NCBI GenBank assembly: GCA_030832095.1
Contig: JAURJT010000029.1
Location: forward strand, 28,739 to 92,738
Source: Gammaproteobacteria bacterium
GTDB taxonomy: Bacteria > Pseudomonadota > Gammaproteobacteria > Burkholderiales > Burkholderiaceae_B
Length of the DNA stretch: 64,000 nucleotides
Direction of reading: 5' to 3'
Shown: piece after piece, positions 1-8,773 of the stretch
How positions within the stretch are numbered: position 1 is the stretch's first letter
Layout of the letters: every line of letters begins with the position of its first letter
The notes under the pieces: generated by a model
What the model was told of the DNA's origin: nothing
Database searches by the model: none
The model's input: the letters and a program-made list of their open reading frames with translations, nothing else
Position numbers and translations under genes: made by a program

Positions 1-127
1 TTGTAGAGGTTTATGACCACTCAAGAGCGCATCTCGTCACCGACACCGTTTAATTATCAGCAAGCGCCCATTCAAGCGAAGCAAAACAACGCTTATTCGG
101 CGTCGCGCAACTGCTACCGAAAAATTT

Positions 128-754
128 TTAACCAAGTCCCAGCATACTTGGATCGCCACGGCCCCGCCGCACCACTTCGGGGGGTGAGGTCGTTAAGTCA
201 ATGACCGTAGTCGCATCAAGTGCACAGGCGCCCGCGTCGATCACGGCTGCCAATACATGTTGATAGCGCTCGCGAATTTCAGCGGGATCATTCAGTGCGA
301 GTTCGTCACCTTCAGGGATTAAGGTGGTCGACAAAAGTGGGGATTGCGCGTGTTCGAGCAACGCAAGCGTGACCGGATGCGCAGGCACTCGAATCCCGAT
401 CGTTTTACGTGACCGATGCGACACGCGGCGAGGCACCTCGCGTGACGCCTCAAGGATAAAGGTCCAAGGCCCTGGGGTGGCCAGTTTAAGCAGACGATAC
501 TGAGCATTATCGACGCGTGCAAATTGACTAATTTCAGCCAGATCGCGACAGAGAATTGTCAGATGATGGCGATCATCAAGCCCACGCAACTTACGCAAGG
601 CGTCTGCCGCACCCTTATCGTCTAGGCGAGCAACCACGGCATAACTTGAGTCAGTGGGCACCGCTACCAAATTGCCCTCTTGCAGCAGCTGCGCCGCCTG
701 CTTGAGTAAGCGAGGCTGAGGGTTATCAGGATGCACCACAAACAGTTGTGACAT
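128..754 (-). CDS. yciO: YciO/YrdC/Sua5-family protein (TsaC-like fold)
   Basis: The 208-residue protein belongs to the Sua5/YciO/YrdC family, whose best-known members make threonylcarbamoyl-AMP for the t6A37 modification of ANN-decoding tRNAs. The N-terminus (MSQLFVVHPDNPQ), the PTDSSYAV stretch at residues 33-40, the RKTIGIRVP block near 116-124 and the STTL segment near 142 match the YciO branch rather than canonical TsaC. It has no C-terminal Sua5 domain. YciO proteins are thought to be weaker or alternative enzymes than TsaC, so the exact activity is inferred. The gene is followed by only 127 bases to the window edge. The start is the ATG at 754; a tRNA-Arg lies upstream on the other strand. 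Confidence 0.9.
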   Translation of the reverse strand: MSQLFVVHPDNPQPRLLKQAAQLLQEGNLVAVPTDSSYAVVARLDDKGAADALRKLRGLDDRHHLTILCRDLAEISQFARVDNAQYRLLKLATPGPWTFILEASREVPRRVSHRSRKTIGIRVPAHPVTLALLEHAQSPLLSTTLIPEGDELALNDPAEIRERYQHVLAAVIDAGACALDATTVIDLTTSPPEVVRRGRGDPSMLGLG

Positions 755-790
755 GGCTCTTTAACTGATTCGGTTAAACTCTTGGCGCGT

Positions 791-867
<77 letters not shown>

Positions 868-915
868 AATTTGCCGCAGCTACTGGCTCTACCCCATTAA
901 TGATGAAGAGACCAG

Positions 916-1737
916 CTACTGCACAACCTTGGCGTTTTCGCGCAGTTTTTTCACGTAGTCAAACCGCTGTTTTTGCACCAGCATTTGCCGGATATCATTT
1001 TTGGACTCGTCAAAGGTAGGCGCTTTAAACGGGCGGGTCTCTTCAAGTTTGAGGATATTCCAGCCCGCTGGGGTTTGAATCGGCGCAGCCGCTAAGGCGC
1101 CTTTTGCTAAGTTCACCATCACATTTGAAATTGCTGGCAAAATCTGGGCCGGCACAACCCAACCAACATTGCCGCCATCTTTTTTACTAGGATCGAGAGA
1201 CGTCTCGGTAGCAAGTTTTGCAAACGCTTCGCCCTTGCGCAGTCGCGCTAATACCGCCTTGGCCTGATCCTCAGTTGAGGTCACGATTAGACCCAGACGA
1301 TACTGCTGCTGGTCTTTCATCAGAGCCATCTGACGTTCGTACTCAGTCTTGAGCGTGGCCTCGGGGATGGGGTTGCGTGCCATGTAATCATTGAGCAAAA
1401 GTTCAACCAAAAAGGTCTGACGCACTTGCGCCCACTGGGCTTGCGCCTCATTGGTTTTATCGAGGCCTAGCCTGGCCGACTCTTGCGCAAGAATTTCGCG
1501 ATTGATAAGCTCGTCTTGAATCACCTGGCGTAACTCGGGCGAATCTCTTTGACCCTGCGCAACGTTGGCTTTCACATTTGAGTCAATCAAAGACTGCGGC
1601 ACAGGAACCCCATTGACAGTCGCAAACGCGCCTGGCGGTTTGGTCTGCGCCACGCTGCTGGCGCAAACCACGCCCAACGACAGCCCCACAAACAGCGCAC
1701 CAGACGCGACCAAAAACTTTGAAAAGAGTGTCTGCAT
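916..1737 (-). CDS. Periplasmic parvulin-type peptidyl-prolyl isomerase (Par27-like)
   Basis: The 273-residue secreted protein has a signal peptide of about 31 residues (hydrophobic run ending SSVAQ). A SurA-like helical N-terminal region covers roughly residues 35-135 and a parvulin (rotamase) domain roughly 140-235, with QYRLGLIV, the KKDGGNVGWV block and GWNILKLEE. Parvulins isomerise X-Pro bonds and chaperone outer-membrane proteins in the periplasm. Size and architecture fit the Par27 group described in Bordetella better than full-length SurA (about 430 residues) or PpiD, which has a membrane anchor. It is transcribed alone. The family is clear; the client proteins cannot be told from sequence. 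Confidence 0.88.
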   Translation of the reverse strand: MQTLFSKFLVASGALFVGLSLGVVCASSVAQTKPPGAFATVNGVPVPQSLIDSNVKANVAQGQRDSPELRQVIQDELINREILAQESARLGLDKTNEAQAQWAQVRQTFLVELLLNDYMARNPIPEATLKTEYERQMALMKDQQQYRLGLIVTSTEDQAKAVLARLRKGEAFAKLATETSLDPSKKDGGNVGWVVPAQILPAISNVMVNLAKGALAAAPIQTPAGWNILKLEETRPFKAPTFDESKNDIRQMLVQKQRFDYVKKLRENAKVVQ

Positions 1738-1805
1738 TATTTTCGCTTAAGCTCATTTTGAAGGAATCAAAAACAACCGATTGTCATTCATTATAGGTGG
1801 CGTCC

Positions 1806-1832
1806 ACGCTTTCGACGCTTTCGACGCTTTGA
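1806..1832. repeat. Three tandem copies of a 9-bp unit
   Basis: The unit ACGCTTTCG occurs twice and is followed by ACGCTTTGA. The array lies in the 171-bp gap between the divergent parvulin and family-3 binding-protein genes. It may be a slippage product; no protein-binding role can be shown. Confidence 0.6.
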
Positions 1833-1908
1833 GGACAATCTGTTATGTTGGAAGTCTTCTACGTATTCAGTCACGAACAAACGGGTTCTGCGTGCCACAG
1901 GATAAAAA

Positions 1909-2769
1909 ATGAGAATATTGTTTTCAACGCTCGCTCTCACCACGGCCTTGCTTTGCGGTCTGAGCGATTCGAGCAGTGCCCAAACCTCACCCAAACCTAA
2001 GGATTTTTCAGCTATGCACGCAGACCTTATCAAAGCCTTTGCCCCAACCGGAGTGCTGCGCGCCTCGCTCAACATAGGCAACCCCGTGCTAGCCAACCGT
2101 GACGCACAAGGCAAACCCTACGGGATTTCAATCGACCTAGCGCTTGAGTTAGGCAAAAAACTGGGCGTACCGGTCGAGCTGATCGTCAACGAAACGGCCG
2201 GAAAATCAGTCGCAACCCTGGAAGCTGGGCGTGCCGACATTGGTTTTTTTGCGATCGACCCCGAGCGCGGCAGAGATATCGCGTTTACGGCAGCTTACGT
2301 GCAAATCGAAGGGTATTACTTGGTACGTGCTGATTCAAGCATCCAGCGTAACGACCAAGTTGACGTGGCCACCAACCGCGTCGTTGTCGGCAAGGGCAGT
2401 GCCTATGATTTGTTTTTAACGCGCCACCTTAAACAGGCGTCACTCGAACGCGTGGCCTCGTCACAAGTGGTGGTCTCGAGCTTTCTAGAAAAGGGTTTTG
2501 AAGTCGCTGCCGGGGTCAAGCAGCAGCTTGAAGCCGATACGAAGGGGGTGACTGGCGTTCGGATGTTAGCTGAGCGTTTTATGGTGATCCATCAAGCAAT
2601 GGGTGTACCCAAAACAAAAGGCCCCGAGGCGGCTTTGTTTTTGCGTACCTTTGTTGAAGAGATGAAAGCACAAGGCGTTGTGAAAAACTCGATGACGCGT
2701 TATGACATCAAGGGGGCAGGCGTGGGGCCGGCGGCTGATCCAAAGATTGATCCGCTCACGACTCCTTAA
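1909..2769 (+). CDS. Periplasmic solute-binding protein, family 3
   Basis: The 286-residue protein has a signal peptide ending near SSSAQ (about residue 25). A bacterial family-3 solute-binding domain follows: VLRASLNIGNPV, then GKPYGISIDLALELGKKLG, then the ADIGFFAIDPERGRDIAFT segment typical of amino-acid receptors. Such proteins hand polar amino acids or related compounds to an ABC permease. No permease or ATPase gene is adjacent, so it is an orphan receptor here or works with distant components. The ATG at 1909 has an AGGA sequence a few bases upstream. It converges with the cardiolipin synthase gene. The ligand is unknown. Confidence 0.85.
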   Translation: MRILFSTLALTTALLCGLSDSSSAQTSPKPKDFSAMHADLIKAFAPTGVLRASLNIGNPVLANRDAQGKPYGISIDLALELGKKLGVPVELIVNETAGKSVATLEAGRADIGFFAIDPERGRDIAFTAAYVQIEGYYLVRADSSIQRNDQVDVATNRVVVGKGSAYDLFLTRHLKQASLERVASSQVVVSSFLEKGFEVAAGVKQQLEADTKGVTGVRMLAERFMVIHQAMGVPKTKGPEAALFLRTFVEEMKAQGVVKNSMTRYDIKGAGVGPAADPKIDPLTTP

Positions 2770-2787
2770 GCGTACCAAGACGCTATG

Positions 2788-4245
2788 CTAAAGATAGGGT
2801 GATGCTAACCACGCCACCTTATTACGCAGCCTCAACCAAAAAGGCTGGCGTCGCAACGTACGAATCGTAATGCGCTCGGCCTGTGCGATGACAGTGTCGA
2901 TTTGGGTCTCAAGCCCTGCAGCAAAACCGCGGTCGTACACCTCGAGGTCGAGCTCAAAATTCAAGCGCAGGCTGCGCGGGTCAATATTCGACGAGCCAAC
3001 GTAGGACCACCCTCCATCTACTGTACATAATTTCGAGTGATCAAAATTGCCTTGCGCTTGCCATACTCGACATCCAGTCAAAATCAACTGATCAAGCTGT
3101 GCCATCATGGCCGCATTAACAAGTTTCAAATTATTGGCACCTGGCACAACAATATCCACGATAATTCCTCGGCGCGCACAAGTCGACAACGCCGCGATCA
3201 GCACGAGGTCAGGCAAAAAATAAGGTGACTGGATTCGTACATGGTGTTGCGCCACCGACAATGCGCCCAATAACATGTTGTGCGTACTACCCAAGGTGCT
3301 ATCGGGGCCCGAGGCAACGCAACGCATCGGTATCCCGTGTTCTGTATGTTGGCTTAAAGCGGGGGCAAACCACTCGGGGCCTTTGAGTTTTTCTTGTGTG
3401 GTGAACTGCCAGTCGTGCGCAAAGCTGATAACCAGCTGGTGCACAATGGGCCCCTTCAGTTCAAAATGCGTATCTTGTGTGACGTCTGCTTTGGCCACAG
3501 CCGTCAAAAACCCTGCACGAATATTCATGCCGCCCGTAAAGCCGTGCACGCCATCGATCACTAGTAATTTACGATGGCTGCGCAGGTTGGCATACGCCAA
3601 GCGCAAGCCAAACAAGGGACGCATAAAAAGCGCGGCCTTCACACCACCTTTGAGCAACATATTGATAATTGGTGGGCGCGAATACTTCGACCCAACCGCA
3701 TCAATTAACACCCTCACCTGCACACCACGCGCCTGCGCCTCAATCAACGCTTGAGCAAACTCGGCACCCAACACGTCGTGGTCAAAAATATAACTCTGCA
3801 GGGCAATTGACTGGGTGGCGCGACGAATCGCTGCCAGCATCGCGGGATAGGTTTCATCGCCGCCTCGCAGCGTCTGAATCTCATTGAAGTTCAACACCTT
3901 GAAATGACTGACGCGATCACCCAAGACTTTAAGGGTCGAAAATTGTGCGCCTGACGCAGCGCTAACATCCAGCACCAGCACCCGTTCAATCACGTCCTCA
4001 GCGTAAATGGTACCGGCCCGTGGCTGCGTGATTCGCTGCTTACGGACACGATTGATGCCGGCAACCAAGTACAGCGCGGCTCCGAAAATAGGCGAAAACA
4101 TTGCCACACCGACCCAGGCGACTGCGGCACGGACATCTCGCTTGGTCATGGCTGCATGCACCGCAGCAGCCGTGCCCGCCACCCCCGACACCATAAACAA
4201 GACGTGCGGCCAGTATTCTGAGAGAAGCGCGTGCAATTCGGTCAT
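2788..4245 (-). CDS. cls: Cardiolipin synthase (phospholipase D family)
   Basis: The 485-residue membrane enzyme has two N-terminal transmembrane segments (about residues 13-32 and 40-63) and two phospholipase-D motifs. The first is HRKLLVIDG with His224, Lys226 and Asp231; the second is HSKLCTVDG with His403, Lys405 and Asp410, followed by GSSNIDPRS. This is the ClsA architecture: condensation of two phosphatidylglycerol molecules to cardiolipin and glycerol at the inner membrane. Length matches ClsA (about 485). It sits alone, converging with the family-3 receptor gene and starting about 80 bp from tRNA-His on the other strand. A paralogue with another phosphatidyl-transfer role is possible. 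Confidence 0.93.
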   Translation of the reverse strand: MTELHALLSEYWPHVLFMVSGVAGTAAAVHAAMTKRDVRAAVAWVGVAMFSPIFGAALYLVAGINRVRKQRITQPRAGTIYAEDVIERVLVLDVSAASGAQFSTLKVLGDRVSHFKVLNFNEIQTLRGGDETYPAMLAAIRRATQSIALQSYIFDHDVLGAEFAQALIEAQARGVQVRVLIDAVGSKYSRPPIINMLLKGGVKAALFMRPLFGLRLAYANLRSHRKLLVIDGVHGFTGGMNIRAGFLTAVAKADVTQDTHFELKGPIVHQLVISFAHDWQFTTQEKLKGPEWFAPALSQHTEHGIPMRCVASGPDSTLGSTHNMLLGALSVAQHHVRIQSPYFLPDLVLIAALSTCARRGIIVDIVVPGANNLKLVNAAMMAQLDQLILTGCRVWQAQGNFDHSKLCTVDGGWSYVGSSNIDPRSLRLNFELDLEVYDRGFAAGLETQIDTVIAQAERITIRTLRRQPFWLRLRNKVAWLASPYL

Positions 4246-4304
4246 TGAATAGTCTTACAGTAAAAACGTGAGGCCCCGCAAAGAGGGCAAACTGGGCACA
4301 AACA

Positions 4305-4313
4305 TGCTAGAAT
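4305..4313 (+). promoter_or_regulatory. Extended -10 promoter element for tRNA-His
   Basis: TGCTAGAAT forms an extended -10 box (TG-n-TAGAAT) ending 11 bases before the tRNA-His 5' end, which is the right distance for a start of transcription near 4320. No good -35 is obvious, as is common for extended -10 promoters. Confidence 0.5.
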
Positions 4314-4324
4314 CTTCGCTCTGT

Positions 4325-4401
4325 GGTGGACGTAGCTCAGTTGGTAGAGTCCCAGATTGTGATTCTGGTTGTCGCGGGTTCGAGCCCCGTCGTTCACCCC
4401 A
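4325..4401 (+). tRNA. tRNA-His (anticodon GTG)
   Basis: The extra G(-1) diagnostic of tRNA-His is at 4325, opposite C73 at 4398. The acceptor stem is GTGGACG/CGTTCAC with one G-T pair, and the anticodon stem CCAGA/TCTGG encloses loop TTGTGAT. The anticodon GTG is at 4359-4361. CCA is encoded at 4399-4401. The RraA-like gene on the opposite strand ends 10 bp downstream. Confidence 0.97.
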
Positions 4402-4411
4402 CCCCCCTTCT

Positions 4412-5131
4412 TCAACGGCCGGTCTTTTTACGCCAGGCCTGAAAGTCGACCGTGGTTTGCGGATCGGTATTGGGGTACAAGCCCATGATCGAACGGCCAC
4501 CCCTCACTTCTTCCGTTGCAAAGTCTTCAAAAATCGTCATTTCAAACGCTTCGGCTGCCAATTCATCTGCCAAGTGCGCCGGCAACACAATCACGCCATC
4601 GGCATCACCCACGATCACGTCACCCGGAAACACCGGAGCATCGCCGCAAGCGATTGGCACATTGACATCGATGGCGTGATGCAACGTCAGATTGGTGGGT
4701 GCTGAGGGGCGCTGATGATAGGCGGGGATGCCAAGCTCAGCGATTTCAGCAGAGTCACGAAAGCCACCATCGGTCACAACACCGGCCACGCCTCGAGCCA
4801 TCAAACGCCCAACCAAGATACCACCGGCTGAAGCCGCGCGTGCGTCTTTGCGACTATCAATGACAAATACGGCACCTGCCGGGCATTCGTTGATGCCTTT
4901 ACGCTGTGGATGACTACGATCTTTAAAGACCTCCATGGTGTTGAGATCTTCGCGGGCAGGAATGTAACGCAGCGTATAGGCCTCGCCCACCATATTTTTG
5001 GTGGACTTTGATAAACGCTGCACGCCCTGAATAAACTGATTGCGCAAGCCACGCTTAAAGAGGCAGGTTGCCAGCGTGGCCGTGCTAATACCCATCAGTT
5101 TTTCCCGGGTGTCTGGTTTAAGAGTGCTCAT
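4412..5131 (-). CDS. RraA-like / HMG aldolase-family protein
   Basis: This 239-residue protein is of the RraA/4-hydroxy-4-methyl-2-oxoglutarate aldolase fold. Key parts are GAVFVIDSRKDARAASAGG near residues 85-103 and VVTDGGFRDSAEI near 116-129; the TDG-x-x-RD signature binds the divalent metal in class II pyruvate aldolases of this family. PVFPGDVIVGDADGVIVLP follows near 165-183. The gene lies 12 bp downstream of an IlvD/Edd dehydratase in one transcription unit. A sugar-acid or hydroxy-acid pathway is therefore more likely than RNase E inhibition, because a dehydratase would supply a 2-oxo acid for aldol cleavage. The substrate is not determinable. Confidence 0.82.
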   Translation of the reverse strand: MSTLKPDTREKLMGISTATLATCLFKRGLRNQFIQGVQRLSKSTKNMVGEAYTLRYIPAREDLNTMEVFKDRSHPQRKGINECPAGAVFVIDSRKDARAASAGGILVGRLMARGVAGVVTDGGFRDSAEIAELGIPAYHQRPSAPTNLTLHHAIDVNVPIACGDAPVFPGDVIVGDADGVIVLPAHLADELAAEAFEMTIFEDFATEEVRGGRSIMGLYPNTDPQTTVDFQAWRKKTGR

Positions 5132-5143
5132 CGTGAATCTCGC

Positions 5144-6898
5144 TTAATAAATATCAGGTTCAGACACGGGCGCACCAAAATCGGTGCGCAAGAAATCAAA
5201 ATCACAGCCCTCATTAGCCTGTTGAATATGCTTAGAGAACATCCACCCGTAACCCCGCTCGTAGCGTGGTGCAGGCGCTTTCCAGGCAGCTTTACGGGCC
5301 GCCATCTCTTCGTCAGAGATCTCGAGGTTAATCGTGCGGGCCGGCACATCGACCGAAATCATGTCGCCATTTTTAACCAGCGCCAACGGGCCACCGACAT
5401 ACGACTCGGGCGAAATGTGCAACACGCAGGCTCCGTAACTTGTGCCACTCATACGCGAATCTGACATGCGCAACATATCTCGCACACCTTGCTTGAGTAG
5501 TTTTTTAGGCATGGGTAACATACCCCACTCGGGCATCCCTGGCCCACCTTGCGGGCCAGCGTTACGCAAAATCAACACATGGTCGGCAGTCACATCAAGA
5601 TCATCGCTGTCGATCACCGCCTTCATCGAGGGGTAGTCATCGAACACCAAAGCGGGGCCTGTATGACGATGTAAATGCTCGGGGCAGGCACTGGGCTTTA
5701 TCACGCAGCCATCGGGGGCCAAATTACCTTTGAGCACCGCAAGCGCACCTTCAGCATAAATTGGATTATCAACGGGGCGAATCACGTCGTCGTTATACAC
5801 GCCTGCCCCCGCAATATTTTCACCTAGGGTCTTGCCGGTGACAGTCAGTGCATCCAAACGCAGGTGCTTGGTAATACGGGTCATCAGGCCAGGCAAACCA
5901 CCGGCATAGAAGAAGTCTTCCATCAAGTACTGTTCGCCACTTGGGCGCACGTTGGCGATCACTGGCACGATCCGGCTAAAGCGATCGAAGTCATCAAGGC
6001 TAATGTCATGGCCAGCGCGCTTAGCTTGCGCAATCACATGAATGATCGCATTGGTCGAGCAACCCATCGCCATCGCAATCACAATCGCGTTTTCAAAGGC
6101 GGCATGGGTTTGAATTTTGTTTGGAGTGAGGTCTTCCCAGATCATGTCGACAATGCGACGACCCGACTCGGCGCTCATGCGCATATGGTTTGAATCAGGC
6201 GCCGGAATCGACGAAAAACCTGGCAAGGTCATACCAAGCGCTTCAGCGATGGCTGTCATGGTGCTCGCCGTACCCATCGTCATACACGTACCATGGCTGC
6301 GAGCGATACCGCCTTCGATCTCAAGCCACTGAGTTTGATTAATCAGGCCGGCGCGGCGATCATCCCAGAACTTCCAGGCATCAGAGCCAGAACCCAGCGT
6401 TTTACCTTGCCAGTTGCCACGCAACATCGGGCCCGCAGGCACGTAGATCATTGGCAAGCCGGCACTCGTTGCACCCATCAACAGCGCAGGAGTGGTCTTG
6501 TCACAGCCACCCATGAGCACTGCACCGTCAATTGGGTGACAGCGCAACAGCTCTTCGACGTCCATCGCCAACAAGTTGCGGTAAAGCATAGTGGTGGGCT
6601 TGACGTACTGCTCGGCTAACGACTGCGCCGGCAACTCGATCGGAAATCCGCCCGCTTGCAACACACCGCGCTTCACGTCTTCAACGCGTTGTTTGAAATG
6701 ACTGTGGCAGGGGTTGATATCAGACCAAGTATTGATAATGCCCACCACTGGCTTACCGGCCCAGTCTTCGGGGCCGTAGCCCATTTGCATAGCACGCGAG
6801 CGATGCCCAAACGAGCGCAAATCATCTGGGGCAAACCAGCGCGCACTGCGCAAAGACTCGGGAGTTTTAATTTTTGGTTTTTTTTCTTCGGTTGTCAT
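5144..6898 (-). CDS. IlvD/Edd-family dehydratase (sugar-acid dehydratase-like)
   Basis: The 584-residue enzyme is of the dihydroxy-acid/sugar-acid dehydratase family. Three conserved cysteines that hold the Fe-S cluster are present: NPCHSH (Cys64), GGCDKTTPA (Cys132) and HGTCMTMGT (Cys205). SRMSGTSYGA with the catalytic serine region and the GGPLALV segment follow near the C-terminus. The pattern resembles L-arabinonate-type dehydratases more than biosynthetic IlvD. The ATG at 6898 is chosen over a TTG two codons upstream because GGAG is correctly spaced before it. It is the first gene of a two-gene unit with the RraA-like protein, suggesting dehydration to a 2-keto-3-deoxy acid followed by aldol cleavage. 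Confidence 0.87.
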   Translation of the reverse strand: MTTEEKKPKIKTPESLRSARWFAPDDLRSFGHRSRAMQMGYGPEDWAGKPVVGIINTWSDINPCHSHFKQRVEDVKRGVLQAGGFPIELPAQSLAEQYVKPTTMLYRNLLAMDVEELLRCHPIDGAVLMGGCDKTTPALLMGATSAGLPMIYVPAGPMLRGNWQGKTLGSGSDAWKFWDDRRAGLINQTQWLEIEGGIARSHGTCMTMGTASTMTAIAEALGMTLPGFSSIPAPDSNHMRMSAESGRRIVDMIWEDLTPNKIQTHAAFENAIVIAMAMGCSTNAIIHVIAQAKRAGHDISLDDFDRFSRIVPVIANVRPSGEQYLMEDFFYAGGLPGLMTRITKHLRLDALTVTGKTLGENIAGAGVYNDDVIRPVDNPIYAEGALAVLKGNLAPDGCVIKPSACPEHLHRHTGPALVFDDYPSMKAVIDSDDLDVTADHVLILRNAGPQGGPGMPEWGMLPMPKKLLKQGVRDMLRMSDSRMSGTSYGACVLHISPESYVGGPLALVKNGDMISVDVPARTINLEISDEEMAARKAAWKAPAPRYERGYGWMFSKHIQQANEGCDFDFLRTDFGAPVSEPDIY

Positions 6899-6960
6899 AC
6901 TCAAGTCTCCGGAAAGGCAGAAAATTAGTGCGTGATTAAGCTTTTATTGTTCGGCTTTGG

Positions 6961-8532
6961 TTATTCGGCTTTGGTACAGAGCTTAGCCTTAAATGCGGCA
7001 TCGGTTTCAAGTTTCCAGAGGCGACCGCCATCTGGCTGCTCAAAGAAGGGGGGGATCTCTGCCAAAAAGGGCAGGTGCTGAATAATCCACCGATCACCAC
7101 GCACCCAAAATACTCTTGGTTCGCTCGCACACAGTCGCGCCACTAACTCTTTAAAATTGATCAGCGTCTGCTTGCCCAGCTCTGGATTAAACCGTGCAGC
7201 ATCTGCCAATTCGTTACGCCAGTTATCGCGTTTCGGGAGATTGTCCCAGTTTTCGACCACCCAGGCAGGCTCAGTGGCACCGGCATAAAAAGCTAAATCA
7301 AACGGATAACTGCGCACATACACAAATATATCGGTCGGCTTTTTTTGAGCAACGATCTGTGTGCCCATGACGTAGGCAGTATCCGTTTGGATAAAGCGAA
7401 ACACAAACATCCCTGCAACGCAGGCAACGCTAGAGATCACAAAATAGGTGGCGATCGCCCGAGGGATATGCGACGCCCAGCGGCCCCGCAAGGCCAAGAG
7501 CAAAGCTTCGGCGCTGAGCACGGCCAAGGGTGGCAACGCTGGCAAAATATAGCCAATCAGTTTTGAGGCCGGGATCGAAAAAAAGATAAAAATCAACAAT
7601 AACCAAATCAGCATCAACAAGCCAAATGATTGCGAGCTGCTTTGCCAAAACCGACGGTTGAACGCCACTAACAAACCAAGCGACCACGGCAAGGTCAGGC
7701 CAAACAGCACAGGCAAATAGAACCAAACTGGCTGAGGGTTGTTAAAACCCTTGCTTACGAAGCGCTCAAACTGCTGATGGATAAAAAAGTAATTGAAAAA
7801 CTCAGGAAACTTAGCCTGCATCGCCCAGAACCACGGCAAGGTCACCACGACAAACGCCACGATCGCAGGCGGCCAAAGCAACACACCGAGCTTGCGCCAG
7901 CGCTTTGTCAATAACAGCCAAAAGAATAAGACGCCGCCAGGCAAGGCCAAACCGATCAAGCCTTTTGCCAAAATCGCGAGGCCGGCAAATACTGCCGCTG
8001 CGACCGAGACCCATCGGTAGGGCTGCCCTTGCTCATTATTTAGCACCGCGTGCGCACCGGCAAGAATCGTGAGTGAAATCAACCCTGCGACCAACATATC
8101 CAAATTGGCGTATTGCGCACCACCGTAAAACAAAGGAAGTGTGCACAGGATAATTAAGCTCAAGGTTGCCTGTTTGAGACCACGGTGCTTGCGAATAAAA
8201 AAATACAAAGCAATCGCGCTTGACCAAGCCGCCAGCCACGAGGGGATGCGTACAGACCACTCGTGCGCGCCAAACACTAGCACCGACAGATCGGTCAACC
8301 AATAGAAGAGCGGCGGCTTGTGAAAATACGGCAGGCCATTCATCAAGGGCACTAAAAGGCTATCGGCGCGCGCCATATCCCAGGCCACACCCACATAGCG
8401 CCCTTCGTCGGGCAGGTGCAAGTGACGCACCCACGACAAGCAACCCAGCCAAAAGCCGGTGCCTAAGACAAGCCAGCGGGTGGCCTGAGGCTGCAAAGCT
8501 GCTATCCACAGCCGATTCAGTAAATTTTTCAT
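6961..8532 (-). CDS. ArnT-like GT39 membrane glycosyltransferase
   Basis: The polytopic protein of about 523 residues has roughly 11-12 hydrophobic segments. An early periplasmic loop, HLPDEGRYVGVAWDM, carries the acidic pair typical of GT39/ArnT (PMT-like) enzymes, and a GLPYFHKPPLFYWL motif follows. These enzymes transfer a sugar from an undecaprenyl-phosphate donor to lipid A or another periplasmic acceptor. The ATG at 8532 (MKNLLNRLWIAAL) gives the usual N-terminus. A TTG 78 bases upstream, with AGAAAGG before it, is an alternative that would add 26 poor-quality residues. No L-Ara4N synthesis genes are nearby, so donor and acceptor are unknown. Confidence 0.85.
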   Translation of the reverse strand: MKNLLNRLWIAALQPQATRWLVLGTGFWLGCLSWVRHLHLPDEGRYVGVAWDMARADSLLVPLMNGLPYFHKPPLFYWLTDLSVLVFGAHEWSVRIPSWLAAWSSAIALYFFIRKHRGLKQATLSLIILCTLPLFYGGAQYANLDMLVAGLISLTILAGAHAVLNNEQGQPYRWVSVAAAVFAGLAILAKGLIGLALPGGVLFFWLLLTKRWRKLGVLLWPPAIVAFVVVTLPWFWAMQAKFPEFFNYFFIHQQFERFVSKGFNNPQPVWFYLPVLFGLTLPWSLGLLVAFNRRFWQSSSQSFGLLMLIWLLLIFIFFSIPASKLIGYILPALPPLAVLSAEALLLALRGRWASHIPRAIATYFVISSVACVAGMFVFRFIQTDTAYVMGTQIVAQKKPTDIFVYVRSYPFDLAFYAGATEPAWVVENWDNLPKRDNWRNELADAARFNPELGKQTLINFKELVARLCASEPRVFWVRGDRWIIQHLPFLAEIPPFFEQPDGGRLWKLETDAAFKAKLCTKAE

Positions 8533-8550
8533 AAAAACGGAAATTGAAGG

Positions 8551-8672
8551 ACTGCCCCGATTGTAGGGCAGTCGTGCTCCGTTGGTATGCTGATTACCCC
8601 TACCGCGCAATCAGCCTTTCTTGATGGCTCAAAGGAGGGTGAGGCGCCTCGGTCGCAGCCTGCCCTCAAGAA
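8551..8672 (-). other. Structured leader candidate upstream of the GT39 gene
   Basis: Three successive inverted repeats fall in the 241-bp gap before the glycosyltransferase ATG. They are ACTGCCC/GGGCAGT (8551-8557 with 8566-8572), GCTGATT/AATCAGC (8589-8595 with 8609-8615) and TTCTTGA/TCAAGAA (8618-8624 with 8666-8672). The last encloses the perfect palindrome GAGGCGCCTC (8641-8650). The density suggests a folded 5' UTR or small RNA. I do not recognise a known riboswitch class. Confidence 0.35.
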
Positions 8673-8773
8673 TCGGTAGGTAAGTTGAGAGCAACGGGCC
8701 ACAGAGCGTTCTGATGATGGGATCCGCAGACAGGCCGACGGGTGATCTCTTAGAAACCCAGCAAACTGAAAGG

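Noticed and set aside
13..204. 63-codon plus-strand frame at the window edge
   Set aside because: It overlaps the yciO 3' end by 77 bp, has low-complexity content and no recognisable family; the AGAGG before its ATG is too close. Probably chance.
3275..3754. 159-codon frame antisense to cardiolipin synthase
   Set aside because: It is fully embedded opposite a well-conserved gene and its translation (Cys/Ser/Pro-rich) resembles no family; a shadow frame.
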